Source of the DNA: Bosea sp. AS-1
GTDB lineage: Bacteria > Pseudomonadota > Alphaproteobacteria > Rhizobiales > Beijerinckiaceae
Assembly: GCF_002220095.1 (NCBI RefSeq)
Contig: NZ_CP022372.1
Location: 4,560,501-4,624,500 of the forward strand
Length of the DNA stretch: 64,000 nt
Direction of reading: 5' to 3'
In this document: piece after piece, positions 1 through 9,499 of the stretch
Position numbering within the stretch: position 1 is the stretch's first letter
Layout: every line of letters starts with the position of its first letter
Notes under the pieces: generated by a model
The model's database searches: none
Seen by the model: the letters and a program-made list of their open reading frames with translations, nothing else
What the model was told of the DNA's origin: nothing
Position numbers and translations under genes: made by a program

Positions 1-209
1 ACCAGGCCGGCGAAGGCGCTCCCCATACCGACTGGATTTCGATCCGCTCGCTGCGCAAGTTCTGCCGCGGCTTCGCGTCCTTCTCCGGGCAGACCGAGAA
101 CATCGACAATGGCCAGCCATTCGAGCAGAGCCCGCCCAGGCGCGAATTGCTGAAGACCTGGATTCCGCGCTGGTTCGGCCTGGACCTCTACGCCACCGCG
201 ACGAAGTGA
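1..209 (+). CDS. C-terminal fragment of an unidentified protein
   Basis: An open frame enters from the left edge (codons begin at base 3) and stops at TGA 207-209, leaving 68 residues. The fragment is rich in Trp, Arg and Phe near its end (it ends LDLYATATK) and has no motif I recognise. It faces the converging glycosyltransferase-like gene that ends at 235, so it probably belongs to the same polysaccharide locus, but that rests on position only. The codon bias matches the neighbours, so I take it as a real gene cut by the window. Confidence 0.5.
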   Translation, partial: QAGEGAPHTDWISIRSLRKFCRGFASFSGQTENIDNGQPFEQSPPRRELLKTWIPRWFGLDLYATATK

Positions 210-234
210 CGGCCGTTCCCCACAGCGGTTGAAA

Positions 235-2037
235 TCAGCCGGACGACTTCAGCAGCCGCCGGAGCAACGGCTTGACGGCGGAAATGGTTCGGACCATCGG
301 CCCGACCAATGCGGAGCACGCCCGCATTGGCTGCGGCCGCGACGCCTGCACCGGCCTCGCGTTCAACTCGTCCAGTTGGGCGCGGTGGGCATGCTCCAGC
401 TGCAGCCGCTCGGCCTGGTAAGCCTCGTTCAGCTGCTTGATCCACTCAATCATGCCGAAATAGCCATCCTTCTCGATGTCGAGCATCTGCTGAAGCGCGT
501 CTCGGCTCGTGGCGGTGGAATGGCTTGCAAGAGCGGCACGGAAATCGGCAAGCACCTGCTCCCGCCGGCTTGGAAGACTGGCAGTCGCCGTATCGTATAA
601 GCTCAGAATCCTCTTAAAATCAGAGACGTCTTGCTCCCAAGCCGGCAAAAGCGTCTCGTGAGCCAGATTTTGGCTGCTAAGCGCCTCGATTGATTCTTTA
701 TAAATTTCGCGAAGTCTCGGAAGTTCACTCTCGAAGATCGCCCGCACGCGAGCAAATTCTTCGATCAACGTGTCGAACTCCTGACGATAGACGGCCACAA
801 CGCCGACATCGGTCCGAACCTGGAACTCATCTGCGCCCATTGGCCAAGGCTTCGGCGCTTCCAGAACCCGGCCATCCGGGTCGAGAACCTCAGCCGGAAC
901 CTGCGTCGCCGTGTCCGCTCCCGTCCATGATTTCTGCACGAGCCTGCGCTCGATAGCTTCGACGACGCGCGCATAGAAGGCCCGGTAGGTGAAGCGCCCG
1001 CTTCCGACCAGGTGATCGAAGGCTCGCTCCGTCATGGCCGCCAGCCCCGGCAAATCCTCCAGCCGGGCCAGCACCTCTTCGAAATTCGAGAAATCCTTGT
1101 TCAGGGCGATGTAGTGCTCGTCCGGCACGATCGCATCCGAATAACGCCCCTTGAACAACACCATCGGCGTACGCATCATCGCGCATTCGAAGACCCGGGG
1201 CGAAATCTGGCCCATCTCGATCTCGCCGTCGCGATCGGCGACGATCGGCAGGAACTCGGCATAGCTTGGCGGAACGCCGCCGTTCGCCGCCATCATCTCC
1301 TTGTAGCGGGCCTCGATGCTGCCATCGAAATCGAAGACGTTCGAGCCGGATTCGGAGCCGAGCATCGCCCGGCAATCGCCGACGAAATCGAACCACGCCG
1401 TTCCATAGATCCGGCTGGCCTCGTCCATGGCGATGTCGGTCTTGATACCCCGGAGGTCGCAGAGCTCCTTCGTCCGCCGGCCCACCTCGAACTTGTCAAA
1501 GCCCAGCCGGCCATAACGGCCGCCGATGTCGCGTCCACGATACCCGATGAAGATCGGTCGTTCGGCCAACGGCCTGGCCGGCGGAAGTGTGGCGGCGAAA
1601 TCATCCGGCACGTAGCCGGTGAAGACCGTGATGAATTCGACGTTCGGGAATTCCGCGCGGGGATAGACATATTCCAGGCTGTCCTGCGGGACGCAGGTCA
1701 GCACGATATCGAATTGCAGATCCTTGATCGCCGCCTTCAGGACGTCAGTATGGTCATATTCGTCCTGAACCGCGAGAACCTTGACGCCGGAGAAGGCTCG
1801 CAGGCGTTCCCGATAGCTCTCGGAGACATACCCTTCGAAGCACAGGCGCGAGCAGTAGCTATGGAAAACGACGTCGTAGCCATCGAAATCGAACCCCATC
1901 GACGCATGATGGGTGACATGAACATAGTCGACGTCAAAACCACTGAACCGTTTGAATGCCGAGAGATAGTCGAGCGTCGTCTGAACGAACGTGCTCGACA
2001 TCGAATAAGCTACCAGCGCACGCCGAACGCTTGACAA
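235..2037 (-). CDS. CgeB-like glycosyltransferase with C-terminal coiled coil
   Basis: This is a putative cytoplasmic glycosyltransferase of about 600 aa. The N-terminal strand VRRALVAYS and the later block with ISPRVFECAMMRTPMVLFKG (about residues 285-305) fit a GT-B fold of the YkvP/CgeB type, in which the C-terminal half binds a nucleotide sugar. The last ~170 residues are Glu/Leu/Arg-rich heptad-like helices, which suggest oligomerisation or docking on an assembly complex. I chose the TTG start at 2037 because GGAGAGG lies just upstream and because the ATG at 2001 would delete the first beta strand of the fold. An ATG at 2166 is also open but adds a basic, low-complexity leader. The gene is divergent from wecB, with about 250 bp between them. 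Substrate unknown. Confidence 0.7.
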   Translation of the reverse strand: MSSVRRALVAYSMSSTFVQTTLDYLSAFKRFSGFDVDYVHVTHHASMGFDFDGYDVVFHSYCSRLCFEGYVSESYRERLRAFSGVKVLAVQDEYDHTDVLKAAIKDLQFDIVLTCVPQDSLEYVYPRAEFPNVEFITVFTGYVPDDFAATLPPARPLAERPIFIGYRGRDIGGRYGRLGFDKFEVGRRTKELCDLRGIKTDIAMDEASRIYGTAWFDFVGDCRAMLGSESGSNVFDFDGSIEARYKEMMAANGGVPPSYAEFLPIVADRDGEIEMGQISPRVFECAMMRTPMVLFKGRYSDAIVPDEHYIALNKDFSNFEEVLARLEDLPGLAAMTERAFDHLVGSGRFTYRAFYARVVEAIERRLVQKSWTGADTATQVPAEVLDPDGRVLEAPKPWPMGADEFQVRTDVGVVAVYRQEFDTLIEEFARVRAIFESELPRLREIYKESIEALSSQNLAHETLLPAWEQDVSDFKRILSLYDTATASLPSRREQVLADFRAALASHSTATSRDALQQMLDIEKDGYFGMIEWIKQLNEAYQAERLQLEHAHRAQLDELNARPVQASRPQPMRACSALVGPMVRTISAVKPLLRRLLKSSG

Positions 2038-2289
2038 AATCCTCTCCCGTCCTTGCAAAGTTGTGCATAGGTGGAAGCACGACCTACGGTCAAGCACCGC
2101 GGTGCCACCATCCTTCACCTTCCGGCGGCGCGAGGGCCGAGCAAAACGGACGAGGCGGCGCGCCATGCGCGCGGCTTCTAGCGACGCATCCTCGTCACAG
2201 CCAACGCATTTGCGTCGTCAGCCACGGTCGGCTATTCGCCAGAGCGTAAGCCAAGCCCAGAGAAATCCTGCCCCGGCAGCGGATCGATC
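2038..2289. promoter_or_regulatory. Divergent intergenic region upstream of wecB
   Basis: No gene is visible in these 252 bases, which should hold promoters for the left glycosyltransferase gene and for wecB. An inverted repeat with 7-base arms (CGACGCA at 2182-2188 and TGCGTCG at 2211-2217) lies about 75 bases upstream of wecB and could be a regulator site. I see no clear -35/-10 pair. Confidence 0.3.
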
Positions 2290-3327
2290 ATGCCTCACAT
2301 ACTCACCGTTCTCGGCGCCAGGCCGCAATTCATCAAGGCTGGGCCGGTCAGCCGCGCCATTTCCGAAGCAGGGATGACGGAGATCATCGTCCATACCGGC
2401 CAGCATTTCGACGCGCAGATGTCAGACGTCTTCTTCGAAGAGCTCGACATTCCGAAGCCGGGCTACAACCTCGAGGTTAACAGCCTCGGCCACGGCGCCA
2501 TGACCGGCCGCATGCTCGAGAAACTCGAGGAAGCGATGCTGGCCGAGAAGCCAGATCTCGTTCTGATCTATGGCGATACCAATTCAACTGTCGCCGGAGC
2601 CCTTGCCGCCGCCAAGCTCAACATTCCGGTCGCTCATGTCGAGGCGGGCCTGCGCTCGTTCAACCGTCGGATGCCGGAGGAGGTCAACCGCGTCGTCGCC
2701 GACCATATCAGCGCGCTGCTATTCTGCCCGACGCAAGCAGCGGTCGCCAATCTCGCGGCGGAAGGCATCACCAAGGGCGTTCACGCTGTCGGCGACGTGA
2801 TGTTCGACACCACGCTCGCCGCGGTGAAGCGGGCGGAAGGGCGCTCGACAATCATCGAGACGCATGGGCTCAAGCCAGGCGGCTATGCGGTCGCGACCAT
2901 CCATCGCGCCGAGAATACCGACGACCCGGAGCGCTTCGCGCGAGTCGTTTCCTGGCTCGAAAACGCCGCACGCGAGATGCCTGTGATGATGCCGGTCCAC
3001 CCGCGCACACGAAAGCTGCTCAACAGCCGCGGCCTCGCCCCCGCAGGAGTGACCCTGATCGACCCGATCGGTTATCTCGACATGGCTCGCCTGCTCAGCC
3101 AAGCAGCCGCCGTCTTCACCGACTCCGGAGGCCTCCAGAAGGAAGCCTATTTCCACCGCGTTCCTTGCGTGACGCTCCGCGACGAGACCGAATGGGTCGA
3201 GACGATAGAGGCCGGCTGGAACCGGCTCTGGACCGGCCCCGATTATGTGGCACGCCGGGATATTCCCGACTACGGCACCGGGCAGTCCGCGCAGACGATC
3301 GCGGCGCTGTTGCGCAGGACCATCTAG
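2290..3327 (+). CDS. wecB: UDP-N-acetylglucosamine 2-epimerase (non-hydrolysing)
   Basis: The 345-residue enzyme interconverts UDP-GlcNAc and UDP-ManNAc in the cytoplasm, supplying ManNAc-type precursors for surface glycans. The family motifs are all present: GARPQFIK (9-16), HTGQH (35-39), GDTNST (95-100), HVEAGLRS (116-123), MPEE followed by NR (128-133), and TDSGGLQKEA near residue 275 in the UDP-binding half. Length is close to the usual 350-380 residues. It is the first plus-strand gene of the polysaccharide run and is followed by an SDR epimerase after a 47-base gap, so the two probably act on linked nucleotide sugars. The start ATG has only a weak Shine-Dalgarno sequence. Confidence 0.93.
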   Translation: MPHILTVLGARPQFIKAGPVSRAISEAGMTEIIVHTGQHFDAQMSDVFFEELDIPKPGYNLEVNSLGHGAMTGRMLEKLEEAMLAEKPDLVLIYGDTNSTVAGALAAAKLNIPVAHVEAGLRSFNRRMPEEVNRVVADHISALLFCPTQAAVANLAAEGITKGVHAVGDVMFDTTLAAVKRAEGRSTIIETHGLKPGGYAVATIHRAENTDDPERFARVVSWLENAAREMPVMMPVHPRTRKLLNSRGLAPAGVTLIDPIGYLDMARLLSQAAAVFTDSGGLQKEAYFHRVPCVTLRDETEWVETIEAGWNRLWTGPDYVARRDIPDYGTGQSAQTIAALLRRTI

Positions 3328-3374
3328 ACCATTCCACCTACAGATCCGACACAACGTCCATATATGGATAGGCG

Positions 3375-4352
3375 ATGCATCTCAGCGGCAAGAAAGTAGT
3401 GGTCATCGGCGGCGCCGGTCTCATCGGCTCCCACACGGTCGACCAGCTCACCCAGACGGATGTAGGCGAAGTCCTCGTCTACGATAATTTCGTGCGCGGC
3501 CGCACGATCAATCTGGCAGGGGCGCTCAAGGACCCCCGCGTGAAGATCTACGATGTCGGCGGCGATATCCTGCAGACGGATGTGCTTCAATCCGCCCTCG
3601 ACGGCGCAGACGGCGTCTTCCACTTTGCAGCCCTCTGGCTACTGCAATGCCACGACTTTCCGCGCTCGGCCTTCGACGTGAACATCCGCGGCACGTTCAA
3701 TGTGCTCGAGGCCTGCGTCGCCAGGAACGTCAAGCGCCTCGTCTACTCCTCCTCCGCTTCCGTCTACGGCGATGCGGTCGAAGAGCCCATGACCGAAGAT
3801 CATCCCTTCAACAACAAGAACTTCTACGGCGCCACCAAGATCGCCGGCGAGGCCATGGCACGCGCGTTCCACCATCGCTATGGCCTGAACTTGGTCGGGT
3901 TGCGCTATATGAACGTCTACGGGCCGCGGCAGGATTATCGCGGCGCCTATATTGCGGTCATCATGAAGATGCTCGACGCGATCGATCGCGGGGAAGGGCC
4001 CACCATCCTTGGCGACGGCTCGGAGGCCTTCGACTTCGTCGCCGTCGAGGATTGTGCACGCGCCAACCTCTGCGCTATGCGCGCCGAAACCGTCGACCGC
4101 TTCTACAATGTCGGTACAGGGATCCGCACCTCGCTGAAGGAGCTCGCCGAACGGATTTGCCATCTCACCGGCAGCAACCAACCGATCAACTATGCGCCAC
4201 GCAGCCAGGCAACCCTGGTACGCAACCGCATCGGCAGCCCCAAGCGCGCTTCCGAGGAAATCGCCTTCACGGCCGACATCAATCTGGATGAAGGCCTCCG
4301 TCGGCTGATTGCGTGGCGAAACGCCGACAAAGTCGGCGCCGGAAGAGGCTGA
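3375..4352 (+). CDS. NAD-dependent epimerase/dehydratase (extended SDR)
   Basis: The 325-residue protein is an extended short-chain dehydrogenase acting on a nucleotide sugar. The Rossmann motif GGAGLIGS (15-22), the SSSASVYG segment and the YGATK catalytic Tyr-Lys pair are visible, along with the RYMNVYGPRQ segment typical of UDP-hexose 4-epimerases and 4,6-dehydratases. It follows wecB and precedes a glycosyltransferase-like gene, so it probably modifies a sugar of this locus. Motifs do not separate 4-epimerase from dehydratase or 4-reductase. Its C-terminus overlaps an upstream extension of the next frame, but that gene more likely starts at 4399. Confidence 0.85.
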   Translation: MHLSGKKVVVIGGAGLIGSHTVDQLTQTDVGEVLVYDNFVRGRTINLAGALKDPRVKIYDVGGDILQTDVLQSALDGADGVFHFAALWLLQCHDFPRSAFDVNIRGTFNVLEACVARNVKRLVYSSSASVYGDAVEEPMTEDHPFNNKNFYGATKIAGEAMARAFHHRYGLNLVGLRYMNVYGPRQDYRGAYIAVIMKMLDAIDRGEGPTILGDGSEAFDFVAVEDCARANLCAMRAETVDRFYNVGTGIRTSLKELAERICHLTGSNQPINYAPRSQATLVRNRIGSPKRASEEIAFTADINLDEGLRRLIAWRNADKVGAGRG

Positions 4353-4398
4353 ACGTGCGCAAGCGAGAGCTCTGCCCGTCCCGGCTACGGAGCGCCTG

Positions 4399-6339
4399 AT
4401 GAGCCGAGGCCCCCTCGACTTTCTCCGGCGCGGCAAGGCTTGGAAGGACTATGTCGAGCAGGTCCTGCTGCTCTTGTCCACCAAGCATCGCAAGCTTCGG
4501 CGCGATCTCGCCAGGGCAGCGCTCAGACATCGGGCGCTTCGCAGCGCCAATACGCAATTGCGCGACGAATTGTTGAGGTTGGAGCAGGAGATGCTCCCGC
4601 TGCGCCAACAGTTCGCTGCAGTCAACACGCTGCAAGCACGCCACTTTCATCGCGAGGGAATCCTCCCCCTCATGGAGGAGATCGGCGGGATCGCAGCATT
4701 CGGCGATACTTATAACGTATTGGCTGCTCGGCGTGGGGAGCAGCTCTTAATCCTGTTCGTGTCCCCCGACGACAAGCAACAAGACGAACTCGCCGGCGAG
4801 CCGCCTGGTGGATTGCTGCAGCCCATCCTCGACGGCTCGGTTCGTGAGGTGGCGTTGATCATGCCTGCGCCGACAAGTGGCCATACCACGCATCGCAGCG
4901 ACTCCTTGCTCAGTGCCATCCGCCGGATGCCGCTCGAAGCTGCCGCTTGGCTGACCGAGCGCTATCCGCAGCCGCAAAAGGCCCCGCGGAAGAGCGCAGA
5001 TTACTTCTCGACATTGGCCGCTCTCGTGACGGATATCGACCGCATCGATTTTCATGCGATCGGGACTGCGAACGCTCGCTCGATCGCGCTGCCGTCTGCC
5101 TCGCCTTTCGACAAGCCGGAAACGTTGTCGCGGCTTCGCTTCGCCGAACCGCGTCGCCATTCAGCACTTTTCCTCCACAATAACTACTATCATTTCAACT
5201 GCCTGAGCGCTGGCTTGCGCAAGCGCGGCTGGGATGTCGTAACGGTCTCGCTCGAATCCCCAGAAAGCGCGCAGCGGCAATTCTATCATGGCGAGGACAT
5301 CAACCTGTTTGATGCCGATCCCGCGGCTATGTCCAACAAGGCCCGAGAGTTCTTTCGCACGGTCCCCGAGCGCTACGGTGCGTTGCATTTTTATGGACAA
5401 GGCCTTGCGACATTTTTCATTCAATCGGCCGAGAACAGCGAAGCCCCGCGTGTCGTACCCTGGGATTTCCTGGAGCTGCGCCGGCATCGCTTAGCCATCG
5501 GATATATGCCGAGTGGTTGCCTGGACGGAGGCCTGCAATCGTCGATCCGGAATCTCACCGGCGGGCTTTGCAGGCGCTGCGTCTGGGAGCTCAGACCCGA
5601 TGTGTGCAGCGACGCACGAAGCCTCGCCTGGAACAGAAAGCTGTCGCTGCTCTGCGATTGGGTCGGACTCGAAGGCGACCTCGCCACGCCGGAGCGCATC
5701 AATGACAGGACCACATACGGTCCGGTCGTAACTGCGCTCGATCCCGAGCGCTGGCGCCCCGATCTCGCCATTCCAGAAGATATGCGCATAGAGCGCGCTC
5801 CAGGCGAGGTGCTTATCTATCACGCCGTCGGCAATTACGCCGCGCGTAGGAGCGGAGGCCGCGACATCAAGGGTACGGGAGCGGTGATGGCTGCAGTCGA
5901 AACGCTTCAGGCCGAAGGCTTGCCGGTGCGGCTGATATTCGCACACGACCTTCCCAGCACGCGCGTCCGCTTCCTTCAGAGCCAGGCCGATATCGTGGTC
6001 GATCAGCTGAATTATGGTCGGTACGGAGCCAACGCCCGGGAAGCCATGATGTTGGGAAAAGCGACGATCTGCCGGCTCCGGCCCGATCAGGCTCCTCCGC
6101 TGCCGCCGCTCCGGCCGATCATTGAAGTCCCGATGGTCGATGCGGACGAGGACTCGATTACCGACAAGCTTCGCACGCTCGTCCTCGACCCGGACAAGCG
6201 CGCCTTGCTCGGCGCGCAAGCGCGCGCGTTCGCTCTCGCCTGGCATGGGCAGGACGCCTGCGCCGAACGCTATGAGCGCGTCATCGACAGGGTCAGGGCC
6301 GGTTTGCCGGCCGATTCTCCGGACCTTTATCCGGCGTGA
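4399..6339 (+). CDS. Large glycosyltransferase-like protein with N-terminal coiled coil
   Basis: The 646-residue protein begins with about 60 residues of charged Leu/Arg/Glu-rich helix (about 20-85) predicted to form a coiled coil. A middle region contains a GT-B-like strand-helix (ALFLHNNYY, about residue 255). The C-terminal part carries the segment ADIVVDQLNYGRYGANAREA and then MMLGKATICRL, typical of the nucleotide-sugar binding half of GT4/GT1 enzymes. The ATG at 4399 follows GGAG at 4389-4392 and leaves a 46-base gap after the SDR gene; an earlier in-frame ATG at 4309 would overlap that gene by 44 bases. Together with the 235-2037 gene it is one of two GT-fold proteins here joined to a coiled coil. 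Donor and acceptor are unknown. Confidence 0.7.
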   Translation: MSRGPLDFLRRGKAWKDYVEQVLLLLSTKHRKLRRDLARAALRHRALRSANTQLRDELLRLEQEMLPLRQQFAAVNTLQARHFHREGILPLMEEIGGIAAFGDTYNVLAARRGEQLLILFVSPDDKQQDELAGEPPGGLLQPILDGSVREVALIMPAPTSGHTTHRSDSLLSAIRRMPLEAAAWLTERYPQPQKAPRKSADYFSTLAALVTDIDRIDFHAIGTANARSIALPSASPFDKPETLSRLRFAEPRRHSALFLHNNYYHFNCLSAGLRKRGWDVVTVSLESPESAQRQFYHGEDINLFDADPAAMSNKAREFFRTVPERYGALHFYGQGLATFFIQSAENSEAPRVVPWDFLELRRHRLAIGYMPSGCLDGGLQSSIRNLTGGLCRRCVWELRPDVCSDARSLAWNRKLSLLCDWVGLEGDLATPERINDRTTYGPVVTALDPERWRPDLAIPEDMRIERAPGEVLIYHAVGNYAARRSGGRDIKGTGAVMAAVETLQAEGLPVRLIFAHDLPSTRVRFLQSQADIVVDQLNYGRYGANAREAMMLGKATICRLRPDQAPPLPPLRPIIEVPMVDADEDSITDKLRTLVLDPDKRALLGAQARAFALAWHGQDACAERYERVIDRVRAGLPADSPDLYPA

Positions 6340-6441
6340 ATGCCGGCTGCGCTTCCACAGCGCTTGCGCCCCGGCAATCCTGCGCCTAATCGAGACCACC
6401 TAGTTGCTGCTCGGCAGCGAGCCGCCCAGCTGGAGATCGCA

Positions 6442-7584
6442 ATGTCCGTTCCATTTCTCCCAATCGCCAAACCCGTCATGGGCGAGGAAGAGGTGGCAGC
6501 GGTCCGTTCGGTGCTCGAATCCGGGTGGCTGACGCAGGGGCCTTGGGTCAAGCGCTTCGAGGAGGGCTTCGCGGCCCGCCATGGCGTCAAGCATGCGTTC
6601 GCGGTGACGTCCTGCACCACGGCGCTGCATCTCGCCCTCGTAGCGCTCGGCATCGGCCCGGGCGACGAGGTCATCGTTCCCGCCTTCACCTGGGTCGCGA
6701 CCGCCAATGTCGTGGTCCATTGCGGCGCGACACCCGTTTTCGTGGATATCGAGGCAACGAGCTATAATCTCGATCCCAGCGCCGTCGGGCGCGCGCTCAC
6801 CCCGAAGACCAAGGCCGTCATCGCCGTTCACCTCTTCGGCCTTACCGCCGACATGGATCGGCTGCGTGCCGTCGTTCCCGACCATATTCCGATCGTCGAG
6901 GACGCCGCTTGCGCGGCTGGAGCCGACTACCGCGGCAAGGCGGCCGGCGCGCTCGGCACGCTCGGCTGCTTCTCGCTGCACCCGCGCAAGTCGATCACCT
7001 GCGGCGAGGGTGGCGTCGTCACGACCAATGACGATCGGCTCGCGGCCCTCGTCGATACTTACCGCAATCATGGCGCAAGCATCTCCGAGGAAGTTCGCCA
7101 TCGCGGACCGAAGCCTTACGAGCTGCCTGAATTCAAGGTCTTCGGCTTCAACTATCGCCTGACCGACGTCCAGGCGGCGATCGCCACGATCCAGCTGGAG
7201 AAGCTCGATCGCTTCATCGCCGAACGGAGCGAACTCGCCAAGCTCTACGACGCCGGGCTGCAGCAATTCGACTGGATCAGCGCACCGCTTCGGCCGGAAG
7301 GCCAGGTCCACGCGCTGCAGGCCTATGTCGCGCTGGTCGACGAAAAGCGTGCTCCGGCCAGCCGCAACGAGATCCTCGCGCACCTGCAGGCATCGGGCAT
7401 AGGCGGGCGTCCCGGCACCCATTCCGTCGTCGGGCTGGAGGCCTATCGCAAGACCTTCGGCACCGACCCGGCCGACTTCCCGGTCGCGACCGCCACCGAA
7501 GCGCGGAGCATCGCCCTGCCCTTGCACAACCATATGCAAGCCTCTGATGTCGAGCGGGTCATAGCCGCGTTGGCCGCGCTTTGA
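6442..7584 (+). CDS. DegT/DnrJ/EryC1/StrS-family sugar aminotransferase
   Basis: This PLP-dependent enzyme of 380 residues transfers an amino group to a keto nucleotide sugar. The PLP-binding Asp is in VEDAA (152-156, D154) and the Schiff-base lysine is K183 in FSLHPRKSIT. The GEGG and NYRLTDVQAA segments are standard for the family. The ATG at 6442 has GGAG at 6432-6435; upstream open sequence back to 6340 lacks family homology. It precedes an asparagine-synthetase-like gene and a formyltransferase-like gene, which suggests the sugar amine made here is later N-formylated or N-acylated. The sugar (4-amino or 3-amino) cannot be told from sequence alone. Confidence 0.9.
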   Translation: MSVPFLPIAKPVMGEEEVAAVRSVLESGWLTQGPWVKRFEEGFAARHGVKHAFAVTSCTTALHLALVALGIGPGDEVIVPAFTWVATANVVVHCGATPVFVDIEATSYNLDPSAVGRALTPKTKAVIAVHLFGLTADMDRLRAVVPDHIPIVEDAACAAGADYRGKAAGALGTLGCFSLHPRKSITCGEGGVVTTNDDRLAALVDTYRNHGASISEEVRHRGPKPYELPEFKVFGFNYRLTDVQAAIATIQLEKLDRFIAERSELAKLYDAGLQQFDWISAPLRPEGQVHALQAYVALVDEKRAPASRNEILAHLQASGIGGRPGTHSVVGLEAYRKTFGTDPADFPVATATEARSIALPLHNHMQASDVERVIAALAAL

Positions 7585-7615
7585 CGCGAGCCATCATCCC
7601 GTGAGCTGATCCAGC

Positions 7616-9499
7616 ATGTGCGGTATCGCCGGCTTTCTCAACCGCAACGACGCGCCTGCCGACCCCGCCATCGTCGTCGCGATGCGCGATGCTCTGGCGC
7701 ATCGCGGTCCCGACGGCGCGGGCCTCCACGTCGACGGACCGCTCGGGTTCGGCCATCGCCGGCTGTCGATCATCGATCTGCGTGCTATCGCCAACCAGCC
7801 GATGCATTCGCCCGACAGGCGCTGGACGATCATCTTCAACGGCGAGATCTATAATTTCCGCGAGCTGCGCGCCGAACTGGAGCGCGAAGGCTGGAGCTTC
7901 CGAACACTCTCGGACACGGAAGTCCTGATCGCCGGCTGCGTCATCTGGGGCGTCCGCAAGCTCGCCCGGAAAATTGACGGGATGGCTGCCTTTGCCCTCT
8001 GGGATGCGCGCGAGAAGCGCCTTCATCTCGTGCGCGACCGCTTCGGCGTGAAGCCACTCTATCTCTGGCGCACCCCTGAACGCATCGCCTTCGCCTCCGA
8101 GATCAAGGCCTTCATGGCGCACCCCGATTTCCGGGTGCGGGTCAATGACAGTGCCCTGCGGGAATATTTCACCTTCCAGAATCTATTTCGGGCCCACACG
8201 CTGTTCCAAGGCGTGGAGCAGCTCCCGGCTGCGACGATCCTGACCATCGATCGCGACGGCGAGCGGCGCGAGACCTATTGGGACTACGATTTTTCTCACA
8301 GCGAGCCGATCGGTGCCGAGGAGGCCGTCGAGACCCTCGAAACCCTGATGAAGCAGGCGGTCGAACGTCAGCTCGTCGCCGACGTGCCGGTCGGGGCCTA
8401 TCTGTCGGGAGGTATGGATTCCGGCACGCTGGTCGCCCTCGCAAGCCAGCATGTCCCGCGCATGCAGACCTTCACAGCCGGCTTCGAGATGAGCCGCGTC
8501 CAGGGGACGGAGGCAGGCTTCGACGAGCGCCGTGACGCCGAGCTGATGGCCTATTGCTACAAGACGGAGCACTACGAACAGGTCATCAATGCCGGCGATA
8601 TTCGCTGGTCTCTGCCGCGCGTCGTCTGGCATCTCGAGGATCTGCGCCTCGGGATGAGCTATCCGAACTATTACATCGCCAGGCTGGCGTCCAAGTTCGT
8701 CAAGGTCTGCCTCTCGGGCGCCGGCGGCGACGAGCTCTTCGGAGGCTACCCCTGGCGCTATTATCGCGTATTCCGCTCGCTCGACCAAGACGACTATCTG
8801 TCGAATTACTACGGCTTCTGGCAGCGCCTGACGACCGCCGAGGAGCGCAAGCGCCTGTTCGGCGCCTCGGCCGATGACGATGCCGAGATGTTCGATGTCT
8901 TCCGCTCGGTCTATGCCGACGCGCCGCGCCTCTCCTTCGAGACGCCGGAGGACCACATTTCCGCTTCGCTCTATTTCGAATGCCGGACCTTCCTCTCCGG
9001 CCTTCTCCTCGTCGGCGACAAGCTCTCGATGGCGAACGGCCTCGAAGAGCGCTTCCCCTTCCTCGACAACGCGCTCGTCGATTTTGCGATGCGGCTACCG
9101 GCACGGCACAAGCTGTCCGATCTGGAGCATATGCTCACGGTCGACGAGGACGCCGTCCGCAAGAAGCTCTTGGCGGAGGATTCGTTCGCGGGCGGCAAGA
9201 GCTGCCTGCGCGAGGCGATGATGCATGTCCTGCCGCCCGAGATCATGGAGCGCCGCAAGCAGGGCTTCTCCTCGCCGGAAGCCTCCTGGTACCGCGGCGA
9301 CAATGCGGACTATGTCCGGGACATGCTGCTCGGCACGGATCTCGCGTCGAGCGCCTATCTCGACGCCGATTTCATCCACATCGCGGTGGAAGAACACCTG
9401 TCCGGGCGGAAGAACAATCGGCTGCTGCTCTGGTCGCTCCTGTCTTTCGAGCAATGGTGCCGTTGCTTCATCAATGGCGAGAAGCCCTATGCCAGCTAG
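7616..9499 (+). CDS. Asparagine-synthetase-like amidotransferase (copy 1)
   Basis: The 627-residue protein has an N-terminal class II glutaminase domain with catalytic Cys2 (MCGIAG), RGPDG and the FNGEIYN segment (74-80). An ATP-pyrophosphatase synthase domain follows. Its PP-loop reads SGGMDSG (264-270), while the two other copies in this window have SGGIDSS and SGGLDSS, so the last Ser of the loop is changed to Gly. Homologues in polysaccharide loci are thought to amidate uronic acids or other carboxyl sugars. It sits between the aminotransferase and the formyltransferase-like gene, overlapping the latter by 11 bases, so the role is probably glycan modification rather than free asparagine synthesis. 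Confidence 0.88.
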   Translation: MCGIAGFLNRNDAPADPAIVVAMRDALAHRGPDGAGLHVDGPLGFGHRRLSIIDLRAIANQPMHSPDRRWTIIFNGEIYNFRELRAELEREGWSFRTLSDTEVLIAGCVIWGVRKLARKIDGMAAFALWDAREKRLHLVRDRFGVKPLYLWRTPERIAFASEIKAFMAHPDFRVRVNDSALREYFTFQNLFRAHTLFQGVEQLPAATILTIDRDGERRETYWDYDFSHSEPIGAEEAVETLETLMKQAVERQLVADVPVGAYLSGGMDSGTLVALASQHVPRMQTFTAGFEMSRVQGTEAGFDERRDAELMAYCYKTEHYEQVINAGDIRWSLPRVVWHLEDLRLGMSYPNYYIARLASKFVKVCLSGAGGDELFGGYPWRYYRVFRSLDQDDYLSNYYGFWQRLTTAEERKRLFGASADDDAEMFDVFRSVYADAPRLSFETPEDHISASLYFECRTFLSGLLLVGDKLSMANGLEERFPFLDNALVDFAMRLPARHKLSDLEHMLTVDEDAVRKKLLAEDSFAGGKSCLREAMMHVLPPEIMERRKQGFSSPEASWYRGDNADYVRDMLLGTDLASSAYLDADFIHIAVEEHLSGRKNNRLLLWSLLSFEQWCRCFINGEKPYAS

